Shown here: piece by piece, positions 8,825 through 17,092 of the stretch | Layout: each line of letters starts with the position of its first letter | Position numbering within the stretch: the stretch's first letter is position 1 | Notes under the pieces: model-generated | Database searches by the model: none | Told to the model about the DNA's origin: nothing | What the model saw: the letters and a program-made list of their open reading frames with translations, nothing else | Position numbers and translations under genes: made by a program | Assembly: GCA_963780395.1 (NCBI GenBank) | Contig: CAWABY010000004.1 | Coordinates: 1 to 64,000, forward strand | Source: VGBV01 sp963780395 | Lineage (GTDB): Bacteria; Actinomycetota; Thermoleophilia; Solirubrobacterales; 70-9 | Length of the DNA stretch: 64,000 bases | Direction of reading: 5' to 3'

Positions 8825-9571
8825 TCAGCCGCCGGCGGGCGAGGGCCCCTGCTTGGGGCGGAGCTCGGTGACCTCGGCTTGCCTGGTGAGCTCGTCCTGC
8901 CGGCCCCGCGCTGCGGCCAGCTCGCGCTCGAGAGCCGAGATGCGCGCCGACAGCTCCTTGATCGCCTCGGCGATCGGGTCGGGCAGGTGCACCCAGTCCA
9001 CGTCGGGCCCCTCGGGGCGCTTGCCCTCGACCCGGACCGGGTGGCCGGGGTTGCCGACCACGGTCGTCTCGGGCGGCACGTCCTCGATCACGACCGTGTT
9101 GGCGCCGATCTTGGCGTGGCGGCCGATCGTCACCGGGCCCAGCAGCTTGGCGCCGGAGCCGACGGTGACGTCGTCCTCCAGCGTCGGGTGGCGCTTGCCG
9201 CGCGCGAACCCCGTCCCGCCCAGCGTAACGCCCTGGAACAGCGTCACGCGGTCGCCGATCTCGGCGGTCTCGCCGATGACGACGCCCGAGCCGTGGTCGA
9301 TGAAGAAGCCCGAGCCGATCTGGGCCGCGGGGTGGATCTCGATGCCGGTGATCGCGCGGGTCCCGTAGGCGATCATGCGCGGCCCGAACGGCACCTCGGA
9401 CTCCCACAGCGCGTGGGCGACGCGGTGGGCGAGCAGCGCCTGCACTCCCGCCCAGCCGGTGAGAATCTCCATCGTGCCGACGCCGCGCGCCGCTGGGTCG
9501 CGGTCGCGCGCCGAGCTGACGTCGGACGTGATCTCCCCCGCCACGCGGCGCAGGGTTCCTAGGCCGAGCAT
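8825..9571 (-). CDS. cysE: Serine O-acetyltransferase
   Basis: Acetylates serine with acetyl-CoA, the first step of cysteine synthesis. The core shows the left-handed beta-helix signature: ITGIEIHPAAQIGSGFFIDH, GSGVVIGETAEIGDRVTLFQ, GVTLGGTG and RHPTLEDDVTVGSGAKLLG, with the catalytic His in FFIDHGSGVVIG. At 248 residues it is typical. After the helix the C-terminus carries an unusual charged coiled-coil-like extension (IKELSARISALERELAAARG) in place of the short CysK-binding tail ending in Ile. The gene starts 11 bases after the end of cysK, so the two form a transcription unit. Confidence 0.93.
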   Translation of the reverse strand: MLGLGTLRRVAGEITSDVSSARDRDPAARGVGTMEILTGWAGVQALLAHRVAHALWESEVPFGPRMIAYGTRAITGIEIHPAAQIGSGFFIDHGSGVVIGETAEIGDRVTLFQGVTLGGTGFARGKRHPTLEDDVTVGSGAKLLGPVTIGRHAKIGANTVVIEDVPPETTVVGNPGHPVRVEGKRPEGPDVDWVHLPDPIAEAIKELSARISALERELAAARGRQDELTRQAEVTELRPKQGPSPAGG

Positions 9572-9581
9572 GCCCTAGAGC

Positions 9582-10535
9582 TTAGGCGGGAGCGAAGAAG
9601 GGGAGCGACATGTAGCGCTCACCCGAGTCGGGCACGACCACCACGACCCGCTTGCCCGCCATCCCCTCGCGCCCGGCGATCTCGAGCGCGGCGTAGACCG
9701 CCGCCCCGGCCGAGATCCCCGCCAACACCCCCTCGCTGGTCGCCATCCGGCGCGCGGTCTCGAGCGCGTCCTCGTCACCGACGGTGAAGACCTCGCCGAT
9801 CACCGAGCGGTCGAGCACCTCGGGCACGAACCCGGGGCCGATCCCCTGGATCTTGTGCGGGCCCGGGTCCCCGCCGGAGAGCACCGGCGAGCCCGCCGGC
9901 TCGACGCCGATCACCTGCACGTCGGGGCGGCGCTCCTTCAGCACCTGGCCGACTCCGGTGATGGTGCCGCCGGTCCCGACCCCGGCGACGAAGGCGTCCA
10001 CCTGGCCGTCGAGGTCGCCCCAGATCTCCTCGGCTGTGGTGCGCCGGTGGATCTCGGGGTTGGCGGGGTTGGAGAACTGCATCGGCATGTAGCCGTCGTG
10101 CTCGGCGACCAGCTTTCGGGCCAGCTCCACCGCCTCGTCCATGCCGCCCATCGAGGGCGTCTCGTGGACCTCGGCCCCGTAGGTGCGCAGTAGCGCCGCG
10201 CGCTCGCGGCTCATGCCCTCAGGCAACGTCAGGATCAGCCGGTAGCCGCGCGCCGCGCAGACCACCGCCAATCCGATCCCGGTGTTGCCGCTGGTGGGCT
10301 CGACGATCACTGACCCCTCTCCGATCAGCCCGTCGCGCTCGGCGGCGTCGATCAGCGCCACCCCGAGCCGGTCCTTCACCGAGCCGCCGGGGTTGAAGTA
10401 CTCGAGCTTCGCCACGACCTCGCCGGCGACGTCCTCGCCGAGGCGTCCCAACTTGACCAGGGGCGTGCCGCCGACCAGCGCCGAGGCCTCGCCGCCGATC
10501 CGTACGTCCATGCTCTGTCCGGGCGCTCCCGCCAT
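9582..10535 (-). CDS. cysK: Cysteine synthase A (O-acetylserine sulfhydrylase)
   Basis: A PLP enzyme that makes cysteine from O-acetylserine and sulfide. The PLP lysine lies in NPGGSVKDR, the substrate-binding loop is PTSGNTGIG, and the phosphate-binding loop is AGVGTGGTITG; C-terminal GISAGAAVYAAL is also typical. Length is about 317 residues. An internal ATG at 10511 (MDVRIGGEA) is an equally good start and better matches family N-termini. It is first of the cysK-cysE pair. A CymR-like regulator encoded 1.9 kb away may act on it. Confidence 0.95.
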   Translation of the reverse strand: MAGAPGQSMDVRIGGEASALVGGTPLVKLGRLGEDVAGEVVAKLEYFNPGGSVKDRLGVALIDAAERDGLIGEGSVIVEPTSGNTGIGLAVVCAARGYRLILTLPEGMSRERAALLRTYGAEVHETPSMGGMDEAVELARKLVAEHDGYMPMQFSNPANPEIHRRTTAEEIWGDLDGQVDAFVAGVGTGGTITGVGQVLKERRPDVQVIGVEPAGSPVLSGGDPGPHKIQGIGPGFVPEVLDRSVIGEVFTVGDEDALETARRMATSEGVLAGISAGAAVYAALEIAGREGMAGKRVVVVVPDSGERYMSLPFFAPA

Positions 10536-10651
10536 CGCCCCTCAAACTACCAATTCTTGACCAGGTTTAACGGGATTCCGTCCTCTTACTCGCCGGCCCC
10601 AAGTCCTGACCCCGCTGGCACAATCGTTGGAGGCGAAAGAACGAGGTTCAG

Positions 10652-11251
10652 ATGCGCAGAAGGGGGAGTTCGCTTGCCGTGTGTGTCGTCGCGGTCGCGA
10701 CGGCGGCGCTGCTGCCCGGGGTTGTCGAGGCGAAGGCCAAGAAGAAGACGTTCTCGAGCGGAACGGTCAACCGCGCCATCCCGCAGCCGATGGGAATCCT
10801 TCAACCCATGCTCCAGACCAACTTTCGGGTCAAGCCCCGCGGCAAGATCAAGGACCTGAACGTGGCCGTCCGGATCAGCGCTCCTGACGCGCGGGACCTC
10901 ACCTTGGCGGTGGTGACGCCGAGCCTGAAGCTCATCCGCCTCAAGGAACACGGCTTTCTCAACGAACCCGCCGGGCCGGACTTCGGCTCCGGGCCGCCAA
11001 CCTGCAGCGGAACGCCGACCGTGTTCGACACCCAGGCGCCGACTCCGATCCTGCAGGGCGCCCCTCCGTTCCTGGGTTCCTATGCTCCCGACGGGTCCCT
11101 GAAGGGGGCCAATCGCGGGCGGGTGGACGGGAAATGGGCGCTGTGGGTGCTGGACGAGTTCGTTGGGACCATCGGCGGCCCCTCCAGCGGCGCGACGGTC
11201 CTCAACTGCTGGAAGGTGACCGTCCGCTACAAGCCCCAGAGGAAGAAGTAG
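10652..11251 (+). CDS. Secreted protein with a P/Homo B-like beta-sandwich domain
   Basis: A 199-residue exported protein with a signal peptide (VCVVAVATAALLPGVVEA). The mature part resembles the proprotein-convertase P domain: an opening strand KIKDLNVAVRISAPDARDLTLAVVTP, and a closing half GRVDGKWALWVLDEFVG then LNCWKVTVRYK. These are the usual positions for the G-x-W-x-L-x-V-x-D motif. Two cysteines (PPTCSGT and VLNCWK) may form a disulfide. P domains usually follow a protease, but none is fused here, so it may act as a free-standing adhesion or chaperone-like module. Confidence 0.65.
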   Translation: MRRRGSSLAVCVVAVATAALLPGVVEAKAKKKTFSSGTVNRAIPQPMGILQPMLQTNFRVKPRGKIKDLNVAVRISAPDARDLTLAVVTPSLKLIRLKEHGFLNEPAGPDFGSGPPTCSGTPTVFDTQAPTPILQGAPPFLGSYAPDGSLKGANRGRVDGKWALWVLDEFVGTIGGPSSGATVLNCWKVTVRYKPQRKK

Positions 11252-11280
11252 AACCTAGACTCCACCGCGGTCCGCGCAAA

Positions 11281-11520
11281 ATGGATTCCTACTTCGTCTC
11301 CTGCAACGTCTTTCTGCCGGATGAAGGGGCACTCGGCAGGCTGCCCATGGGCGTCAGGCGAACCGGCGGCGAGGGCATAACCGGGCGGCAGGTGTTCCAA
11401 GCCGATGCGGCCAGCGACGAGGCGGCGATTGGGGCCGTCGAGGTTGGACTCAGGGCGATTGGCGGTAGTTGCTCGAACTGCACCGCCACGAAAGTATCGC
11501 CGGAGGAGTCGAACACCTAG
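11281..11520 (+). other. Uncertain small ORF
   Basis: The 306 bases between the P-domain gene and the first SnoaL gene hold an open frame of 79 codons (MDSYFVSCNVFLP to SPEESNT) with no convincing ribosome-binding site. The opposite strand is open over the same span. Neither translation matches a family I know. I list it only because nothing else explains the interval. Confidence 0.2.
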
Positions 11521-11557
11521 ACGTAGTACTTCCGCGAGGCCGTGCGTTGCTCAGGCC

Positions 11558-11959
11558 CTACTCCGACAGCCCGGCGACTTCGAGGGCCTCGGCTCGACTC
11601 AAGAAGCCATCCGCTTTCATCAGCTTTCCGCGCCGTACTGTGAAGACCCAGCCCATCGGGGAGTCGAGCTCAACTCCGCTCTCCCGCCCCCGCGCCTTAA
11701 CGCGCCCAAAGACGAGGACGCGATCGCCGAGATCGCGAAACTCGCTCCACTCGTTCCTGAGCTCCTCGAAGCTCTCGAAGGAGTCCGCGTACCACTTGCG
11801 AAAGCCCTCGTGGCCCCGGTAGACGTTTCCCTCGGCACCGCCGACGATCGCCGAATGAAGCTCGCCCTCGGGGTCCATGTACGAGAGCATTTCCTCCATG
11901 TCCCCACGTTGGAACGCCTCGAGGGAGCGACGCACGGTCTCCACGTTCTCCTCCGACAT
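11558..11959 (-). CDS. SnoaL/NTF2-like protein (array A, second gene)
   Basis: A 133-residue single-domain protein of the SnoaL/ketosteroid-isomerase fold. It starts MSEENVETVRRSLEAFQRGD (first helices), continues YMDPEGELHSAIVGGAEGNVYRGHEGFRKW, FRDLGDRVLVFGRVKARGRESG and ends ALEVAGLSE. The R-G-H-E/D-G segment after the first strand and the RGRESG turn are constant among the paralogues in this window. Its ATG lies three bases after the TAG of the preceding gene, and the GGAG in that gene's last codons serves as its ribosome-binding site. The closest paralogue here is 23671-24075 (shared ELHSAI-GGAEGN-YRGH). Substrate and function are unknown. Confidence 0.85.
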   Translation of the reverse strand: MSEENVETVRRSLEAFQRGDMEEMLSYMDPEGELHSAIVGGAEGNVYRGHEGFRKWYADSFESFEELRNEWSEFRDLGDRVLVFGRVKARGRESGVELDSPMGWVFTVRRGKLMKADGFLSRAEALEVAGLSE

Positions 11960-11962
11960 CGC

Positions 11963-12370
11963 CTACTCCCGCAGCCCGGCGGCCTCGAGGGCGCTCGGGC
12001 GGTCGGAGTAGGCGTCCATGCGCAGGATCAGGCCGCCCCTCAGCGTGCACAACTGCGCGAACTCCATCTCGACGGGGACGTGGCTGTCCCGTCCAACGCC
12101 ACGTTGCCAGCAAAGCACGAGCACTTGGTGGTCCCCCGCGTCCAGGAACTCATCCGCGCCGGCCTCATAGCGCTCCCAGCTATCGCGCCATTCCTCGAAA
12201 AAGCGACGCACGCCCTCATGCCCGGAATAGACATCGTCCTCGGGCCAGCCGACGTAGTTGGTGGTGGTCCACTCGACCGTCGGATCGAAGGTCTCGAAGA
12301 GCGCGTCAAAGTCTCCTTGGGTCCAAGCGTGCCAGGCACTCCGAACCACCTCGACGTTCTCCTGCGACAT
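11963..12370 (-). CDS. SnoaL/NTF2-like protein (array A, head gene)
   Basis: A 135-residue paralogue: MSQENVEVVRSAWHAWTQGD at the start, DPTVEWTTTNYVGW then VYSGHEGVRRFFEEWRDSW, FLDAGDHQVLVLCWQRGVG and the tail ALEAAGLRE. It is first in a two-gene unit. Its ATG has no purine-rich site at normal spacing; a GATACT box ends nine bases upstream, suggesting leaderless transcription. The two aspartates and the buried histidine of true ketosteroid isomerases are not obvious, so enzymatic activity cannot be claimed. Confidence 0.85.
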   Translation of the reverse strand: MSQENVEVVRSAWHAWTQGDFDALFETFDPTVEWTTTNYVGWPEDDVYSGHEGVRRFFEEWRDSWERYEAGADEFLDAGDHQVLVLCWQRGVGRDSHVPVEMEFAQLCTLRGGLILRMDAYSDRPSALEAAGLRE

Positions 12371-12379
12371 CGCCCCCGC

Positions 12380-12385
12380 AGTATC
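12380..12385 (-). promoter_or_regulatory. GATACT -10-like box of SnoaL array A
   Basis: GATACT read on the minus strand, followed by nine bases (ending GGGCG) and the ATG at 12370. The same box, spacing and flanking bases occur before four other SnoaL array heads in this window. No matching -35 hexamer is seen. Confidence 0.5.
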
Positions 12386-12415
12386 TCGCCTTGCGGGTCA
12401 CTCCAGCCGCTCAAG

Positions 12416-12814
12416 TCAGATGTAGTACATGCCCGCCCCGGACTCCTGGGACTCGCGGCGGGCGATGTCGGCGATCGTGTTGGAGCGGAAGGTCTCGCGC
12501 AGGGCCTCGACGCCGTCGGCCCAGATGCCGCCGGCCTCCTTGCCCTCCTCCCCCACCACTCCGTCCAGGGCCTGGACGACCTCGAGCACGGTGATCTGAT
12601 CGGGGGGCCGGGCGAGCGTGTAGCCGCCCTTGGCGCCGCGGTGGCTGGCGAGGATGCCGGCGCGGCGCAGGGTCGAGAAGAGTTGCTCGAGGAACTGCAC
12701 AGGCATGCCGCGGCGCTCGGCGATCTGGCCGATCGGGACGGGCTCGGAGCCCGAACGCGCGAGCTCTGCCAGAGCCACCACCGCGTAACGTGACTTGGAG
12801 GTGACCGAGATCAC
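12416..12814 (-). CDS. Rrf2-family transcriptional regulator, CymR-like
   Basis: A 132-residue winged-helix regulator. It starts with GTG at 12814 after AAGGGA and reads VISVTSKSRYAVVALAEL, RRGMPVQFLEQLFSTLRRAGI, then the wing SHRGAKGGYTLARPPDQITVLEVVQAL. It has none of the three cysteines that ligate the Fe-S cluster in IscR or NsrR. The C-terminus, GAGMYYI, matches the end of Bacillus CymR (YMFYI), the cysteine-metabolism repressor that acts with CysK. With cysK-cysE 1.9 kb away, a role in sulfur control is a reasonable inference. It diverges from the VanZ gene. Confidence 0.8.
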   Translation of the reverse strand: MISVTSKSRYAVVALAELARSGSEPVPIGQIAERRGMPVQFLEQLFSTLRRAGILASHRGAKGGYTLARPPDQITVLEVVQALDGVVGEEGKEAGGIWADGVEALRETFRSNTIADIARRESQESGAGMYYI

Positions 12815-12847
12815 GCCATCCCTTCTAACAGGTCGGGCGGCGGCGCT

Positions 12848-13255
12848 GTGAGCGCGGCGTCTGTGCGGCCGGCCGCGCGGCTGCTGGCACCGCTGGCGAT
12901 GATGGCGGCGATCTTCTACCTCTCCGCGCAGCCCTTCGATGGGCCGGACCTGGCCTGGTGGGAGGTTGCGGTGCGCAAGCTGGGCCACATGGGCGGCTAC
13001 GCCGTGCTGACCTTCCTCTGGTGGTGGGCGCTGGTCGGCCGGGTGCACCGACCGCTGGCACTTGCGGCCGTGATCTCGATTCTGTACGCGTGTTCTGACG
13101 AGTACCACCAGACATTCACGGACAACCGCTCCGGCACCGCCGTGGATGTCGGCATCGACGCCGTCGGCATCGGTCTCGCCTGCCTCGCGATCAGCTGGCG
13201 CTGGCCGCGCCCCGCGTCACGGGAACCGACGGCGGCACAGGGGTCGGCGGGCTAG
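12848..13255 (+). CDS. VanZ-family membrane protein
   Basis: A 135-residue integral membrane protein starting at GTG 12848. It has about four hydrophobic stretches (LLAPLAMMAAIFYLSAQP, GGYAVLTFLWWWALVG, LALAAVISILYACSD and VGIGLACLAISW). The VanZ/phosphotransbutyrylase-like signature KLGHMGGYAVL and SDEYHQTFTDNRSGTAVDVGID is clear. In glycopeptide resistance VanZ lowers teicoplanin binding; chromosomal homologues are of unknown function. Its end overlaps the convergent HDOD gene by four bases. Confidence 0.85.
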   Translation: MSAASVRPAARLLAPLAMMAAIFYLSAQPFDGPDLAWWEVAVRKLGHMGGYAVLTFLWWWALVGRVHRPLALAAVISILYACSDEYHQTFTDNRSGTAVDVGIDAVGIGLACLAISWRWPRPASREPTAAQGSAG

Positions 13256-14304
13256 ATCCAGCCGTGCTCGGTCGCCATCAGGACCGCCTGGGCGCGGTCG
13301 ATGGCCCCGAGCTTGCCGTAGACGTTGTGCAGGTGGCTGCGCACGGTGCTGGCCGACAGCTCCAGCTCCTGGGCGATCTGCTTGTAGACCTTGCCCTCGG
13401 CGAGGCGACGCAGCACGTCGAGCTCGCGCGATGAGAGGGGGCATGGGCCGCTCGCGCGCCGGCGCGATCCCACTCCCTGGGGAAGCTCGTAGAGGACCCG
13501 GCGCAGTCCCTCCTCGCCGAGCCCGCAGGCCTCGGCGGCGTCGGTCATGGCGGTGACGCTGACCGGGGAGTCCTCCATGTAGGCCACGATCATGTCGGCC
13601 GCGCGGATGATCGCCGCGGCGCCCTCCGCCTGGGGGGAGTGGTGACGCTCGACGGCCTCAGCGATGCGCGCGTGGACGCCCCAGCGCCGGGTCAGGACCC
13701 CGCCCACCAGGGCGTGGTCGATGCCCAGTTCGCGCCGCTCGGAGTCGATGCGGTCGTCGGGGGTGCCGCCGTGGGGGTCGAAGCGCTCGGCGTAGCCGGG
13801 GTGAAGGCGAGCCAGCACGGGGCGCCCGATGTCGTGCAGCACGGCCGCCAGGGCCAGCTCGTCGCGGTCGTTGTAGCCGACCATCTCGGCGATTCGATCC
13901 GCCGTCCGCTGTACCACCAGGGAGTGCATCCGGAAGCGATCGGGACGCAGGGCGAGCTGCGCGTCGCCGTTGAACATGTCGTAGGTGGGCGCCGAGCGCA
14001 GGATCGCCTCGACGGCGCCGGGGCCGAGCCGCTCGACGGCGTCGGGAACGCTGCGGATGCGCCCCCCGCCCTGGAGCTGGCCGGCGGCGCGGACGATCGC
14101 GCAGGTGAGGCCGACGTCGGTTTCGGCGGCGGCTGCGACCTCGTGCGGGGGAGCGCCGCGAGCGATCAGATCGAGCGCCTGGTCGCGCGACTCGGTCAGC
14201 GCGGGCTGGCGCTCGGCCTCGTCGAATGCCGCCGCCAGAACGCGTCCTCGCCCCTCGCCGCGCGGGGGTGGCTGCGTGGTGCGTGTCGACGTAGTGGTCG
14301 CCAT
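13252..14304 (-). CDS. HDOD-domain protein fused to a LuxR-type DNA-binding domain
   Basis: A 350-residue signalling protein. Residues of about 45-245 form an HDOD domain: VGLTCAIVRAAGQL, SVPDAVERLGPGAVEAILRS, then LALAAVLHDIGRPVL and GIDHALVGGVLTRRWGVHARIAEAVERHH, an HD-like core of hydrolase ancestry that in most HDOD proteins is non-catalytic. The last 65 residues are a LuxR/GerE helix-turn-helix (LSSRELDVLRRLAEGKVYKQIAQELELSASTVRSHLHNVYGKL). This arrangement suggests that the HDOD part receives a signal and the protein binds DNA directly. HDOD proteins are more often fused to receiver, GGDEF or EAL domains. Confidence 0.88.
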   Translation of the reverse strand: MATTTSTRTTQPPPRGEGRGRVLAAAFDEAERQPALTESRDQALDLIARGAPPHEVAAAAETDVGLTCAIVRAAGQLQGGGRIRSVPDAVERLGPGAVEAILRSAPTYDMFNGDAQLALRPDRFRMHSLVVQRTADRIAEMVGYNDRDELALAAVLHDIGRPVLARLHPGYAERFDPHGGTPDDRIDSERRELGIDHALVGGVLTRRWGVHARIAEAVERHHSPQAEGAAAIIRAADMIVAYMEDSPVSVTAMTDAAEACGLGEEGLRRVLYELPQGVGSRRRASGPCPLSSRELDVLRRLAEGKVYKQIAQELELSASTVRSHLHNVYGKLGAIDRAQAVLMATEHGWI

Positions 14305-14343
14305 TACCCCCCCATCGGCACCCCACTATTCATTGTTTAGCCC

Positions 14344-15729
14344 TTATGTTGAGGCGTTCCAACACACGTCTAGGGCACGCTCAATCCGCGCAATAGAGCG
14401 GTCTTTGCCGAGGACGGCCAGCGATTCGAAGATGCCCGGCGAGACCGTACCGCCGGTGATCGCGACCCGGATCGGCTGGTAGAGCTTGCCCGGTTTCAGC
14501 TCGCGCGCTGCCACGATCGGCGCCAGCGCCGCCTCGATCTGGGCGGGCTCGAAGGGGTCCGTGCCCCGCAGCGCCTCCAGCGCGTCCTCCAGCGCCGGCT
14601 TTGCCCCGTCCACCATCACCTTCTTGCGGGCCTTGGGGTCGAGCTCGGGCTCCTCGAACAGGAAGGCGATCAGCGGCCAGACCTCGTTCAGCGTCTGTGC
14701 CTTGTCCTGGACGATCGCGCAGGCCCCCCGCAGCTCCTCGTCGGGCTCGCGGCCGAGGTACCGGGCGACCGCCTGCGTGTATTGATCCAGCGGCAACTCG
14801 CGCATGAAGCGGCCGTTCAGCCAGCGCAGCTTCTGCTCGTCGAAGATCGCCGACGCGCGCCCGACGTCCTTGACTTCGAAGCGCTCGACCAGCTCGTCGG
14901 TGCCCATGATCGTGGTGTCGTCGTCGGTCCCCCAGCCCAGCAGGGCGAGGTAGTTGCGGACGGCGGCGGGTAGGTAGCCGGCCCCCCGCAGCTCCTGCAC
15001 GCTGGCGGCGCCGTGGCGCTTGGAGAGCTTCTTGCCGTCGGGGCCGTGCAGCAGCGGCAGGTGGGCGTAGCGAGGGGGCTCCACCCCAAGCGCCTCCATC
15101 ACCAGCAGCTGCTTGGGGGTGTTGGAGAGGTGGTCGTCGCCGCGGATCACGTCGGTGATCCCCATCTCGGCGTCGTCGACGGCGACCGCGAAGTTGTAGA
15201 GAACCGATCCGTCGCCGCGGGCGATCACGAAGTCGTCGGCTGGGGCGTTCGGGAACCTGACCTCGCCGCGGATCAGATCGTGGACGACGGTGTCGCCGTC
15301 GCCGGGGACGTGAAGCCGCACGGCCGCGGTCGGGTCCTCGCTGGGTAGGCCGCGGTAGCCCTTCTCCTCGCCGTGCTGCTCCTTCCAGGCCTTGACATCG
15401 TCGCCCGTGGAGGGATCGCGGTAGGCAGCGCCGCTGTCCAGGAGCTGCTGGAGCGCTTCGCGGTGGCGGTCGGCGCGCTCGTACTGGCTCACCGGTCCCT
15501 CGTCCCAGTCCAGCTCGAGCCAGCGCAGCGCGTCCAGGATCTGCTGGACGTTCTCCGGCGTCGAGCGCTCGCGGTCGGTGTCCTCGATCCGCAAGATCAG
15601 CTCGCCCCCTTCGTGGCGCGCCTGAAGCCAGTTGTAGAGTGCCGTCCGTGCTCCGCCGATGTGAAGCGCCCCCGTCGGCGACGGGGCGAACCTCACCTTC
15701 ACACGCTCACTTGTTGATTCGTTACCCAT
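14344..15729 (-). CDS. gltX: Glutamyl-tRNA synthetase
   Basis: Charges tRNA-Glu with glutamate. Class I signatures are visible: the HIGH-like FAPSPTGALHIGGARTALYNW near the start and the KMSKS-like DGKKLSKRHGAASV; the linker ILRIEDTDRERS is typical. The ATG at 15729 (MGNESTSERV) overlaps the start codon of nfo on the other strand within CATG. A GTG at 15702, just before KVRFAPSP, is the alternative start and would remove the overlap. Length 461 residues from the ATG. Confidence 0.95.
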   Translation of the reverse strand: MGNESTSERVKVRFAPSPTGALHIGGARTALYNWLQARHEGGELILRIEDTDRERSTPENVQQILDALRWLELDWDEGPVSQYERADRHREALQQLLDSGAAYRDPSTGDDVKAWKEQHGEEKGYRGLPSEDPTAAVRLHVPGDGDTVVHDLIRGEVRFPNAPADDFVIARGDGSVLYNFAVAVDDAEMGITDVIRGDDHLSNTPKQLLVMEALGVEPPRYAHLPLLHGPDGKKLSKRHGAASVQELRGAGYLPAAVRNYLALLGWGTDDDTTIMGTDELVERFEVKDVGRASAIFDEQKLRWLNGRFMRELPLDQYTQAVARYLGREPDEELRGACAIVQDKAQTLNEVWPLIAFLFEEPELDPKARKKVMVDGAKPALEDALEALRGTDPFEPAQIEAALAPIVAARELKPGKLYQPIRVAITGGTVSPGIFESLAVLGKDRSIARIERALDVCWNAST

Positions 15730-16589
15730 GCTGATCGGCGCCCATGTTTCCACCAGCGGCGGCCTACTCAACGTATTGGAGCGGGCAGAGGACACGCGCT
15801 CGGACGCGATCCAGATCTTCAACCAAAGCCCTCGGATGTGGCGGCCGACGAAATACACCGACGATGACTTCGCGGCCTTCCGGGAGGGCATGAAGGACTC
15901 ACGGCTACAGGCCGTGATGGTCCACATGATCTACCTGATCAACCCTGCCACCAACGACAAGGAAGTCCGCAAGAAGAGCCTTGAGTCGCTCACCCATGCC
16001 TTGGAGGTGGGACAGGGGATCGGGGCGATCGGCGTGGTCGTCCATCCGGGCGCGCTGAAAGACGACACGCGGGCGAACGCCAAGATGCGCGCGATCAAGC
16101 TTGATCAAGGAAGCCCTCGCGCAAACCGAGTCCTGCCCGATCTTCTACGAGAACACCGCCGGATCCCCCCAGCTCCTCGGCCGCGACTTCGACGAGACCG
16201 CGGAGCTGATCGAGAAGACGGGCGGCCCGAAGCGACTGGGCCTCTGCATCGACACCTGCCACCTGCACGCGACCGGCTACGACGTCTGCACGCCGGAGGG
16301 GGTCAGCAGCCTGGCCGACGAGATCGACGCCAAGATCGGCCTGAAGCAGCTGCGGGCGATCCACCTGAACGACGCGACGGATCCGCGCGGCTCCAACCGT
16401 GACCGCCACGCCGCCATCGGTAAGGGGACGATCGGCCGCAAGGGCTTCCGCGCGTTTCTCTCGGAGCCCCGCTTCCAGGAGCTGCCCGCGGTCTCCGAGT
16501 CCCCGGGGCTGAAGGGCAAGGGGCCGGACCGCGAGGAGGTGCAGCTGGTCCGACGGCTGCGCCGTGAGGGGATCAAGGCCCGGTCGTGA
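15728..16589 (+). pseudogene. nfo: Endonuclease IV (AP endonuclease), one frameshift
   Basis: Cleaves DNA at abasic sites during base-excision repair, using three zinc ions. The start MLIGAHVSTSGGLLN is canonical; LEVGQGIGAIGVVVHPGA, CPIFYENTAGSP, LGLCIDTCHLHATGYD and RAIHLNDATDPRGSNRDRHAAIGKG carry the metal-binding His, Glu and Asp residues. An extra T at about 16101 (AAGCTTGATC for AAGCTGATC) shifts the frame; corrected, the protein is about 286 residues and complete. Since every motif is preserved, a consensus error is the simplest explanation. Its end overlaps the next gene's GTG as GTGA. Confidence 0.88.
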
Positions 16590-17032
16590 ACGAGGAGCCC
16601 GCACCCGCGGAGGGCCACTGGCTGGAACGGATCGGGCTGCTCGCGGGCTCGGCCCTGGCCTCGATCAACATCTGGACCGGCGCCCCCCTGCTCGCCGTCT
16701 GGGTCGGCTCGCAGATCCAGGCCGCCCAGGACCGCCTCAGCATGACCGCCCTGCTCGCCGTCGTCGCCACCCTGGCGCTGACGGTATTCGGCCTCGCCTG
16801 GCTGCTCGCCTACTTCAACGGCCGCTACGACGAAATCACCGGCCGCTCCGAGAAGGCCCGCTACACGTCCCCGTGGCTGCGCAGCATGCGAGGGGAGCGC
16901 GAAGAGGACATCCGCCGCGACGTGGGCATCAGCGGTGTAGAGCGCATCGTCATCCTCGCCGTCGTCGCCGCCACCCTCGCCTTCGAGGTCTGGTTCTTCT
17001 TCTTCGCAGGCTCCTCACTCCCAAACGCCTGA
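16586..17032 (+). CDS. Conserved membrane protein, three predicted helices
   Basis: A 148-residue protein beginning at GTG 16586, overlapping the nfo stop (GTGA), so probably translated with it. Hydrophobic segments are at about residues 15-40 (IGLLAGSALASINIWTGAPL), 50-73 (ALLAVVATLALTVFGLAWLLAY) and 115-140 (RIVILAVVAATLAFEVWFFFFAG). A charged loop with RSMRGEREEDIRRDVG separates the last two. No family recognised with confidence. Confidence 0.7.
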   Translation: MNEEPAPAEGHWLERIGLLAGSALASINIWTGAPLLAVWVGSQIQAAQDRLSMTALLAVVATLALTVFGLAWLLAYFNGRYDEITGRSEKARYTSPWLRSMRGEREEDIRRDVGISGVERIVILAVVAATLAFEVWFFFFAGSSLPNA

Positions 17033-17092
17033 GGGGACGCGTCCCCAGTCACCGACCCGGCCGGGTACCCCGGTGTGCGAAGAGGAGCGGCG

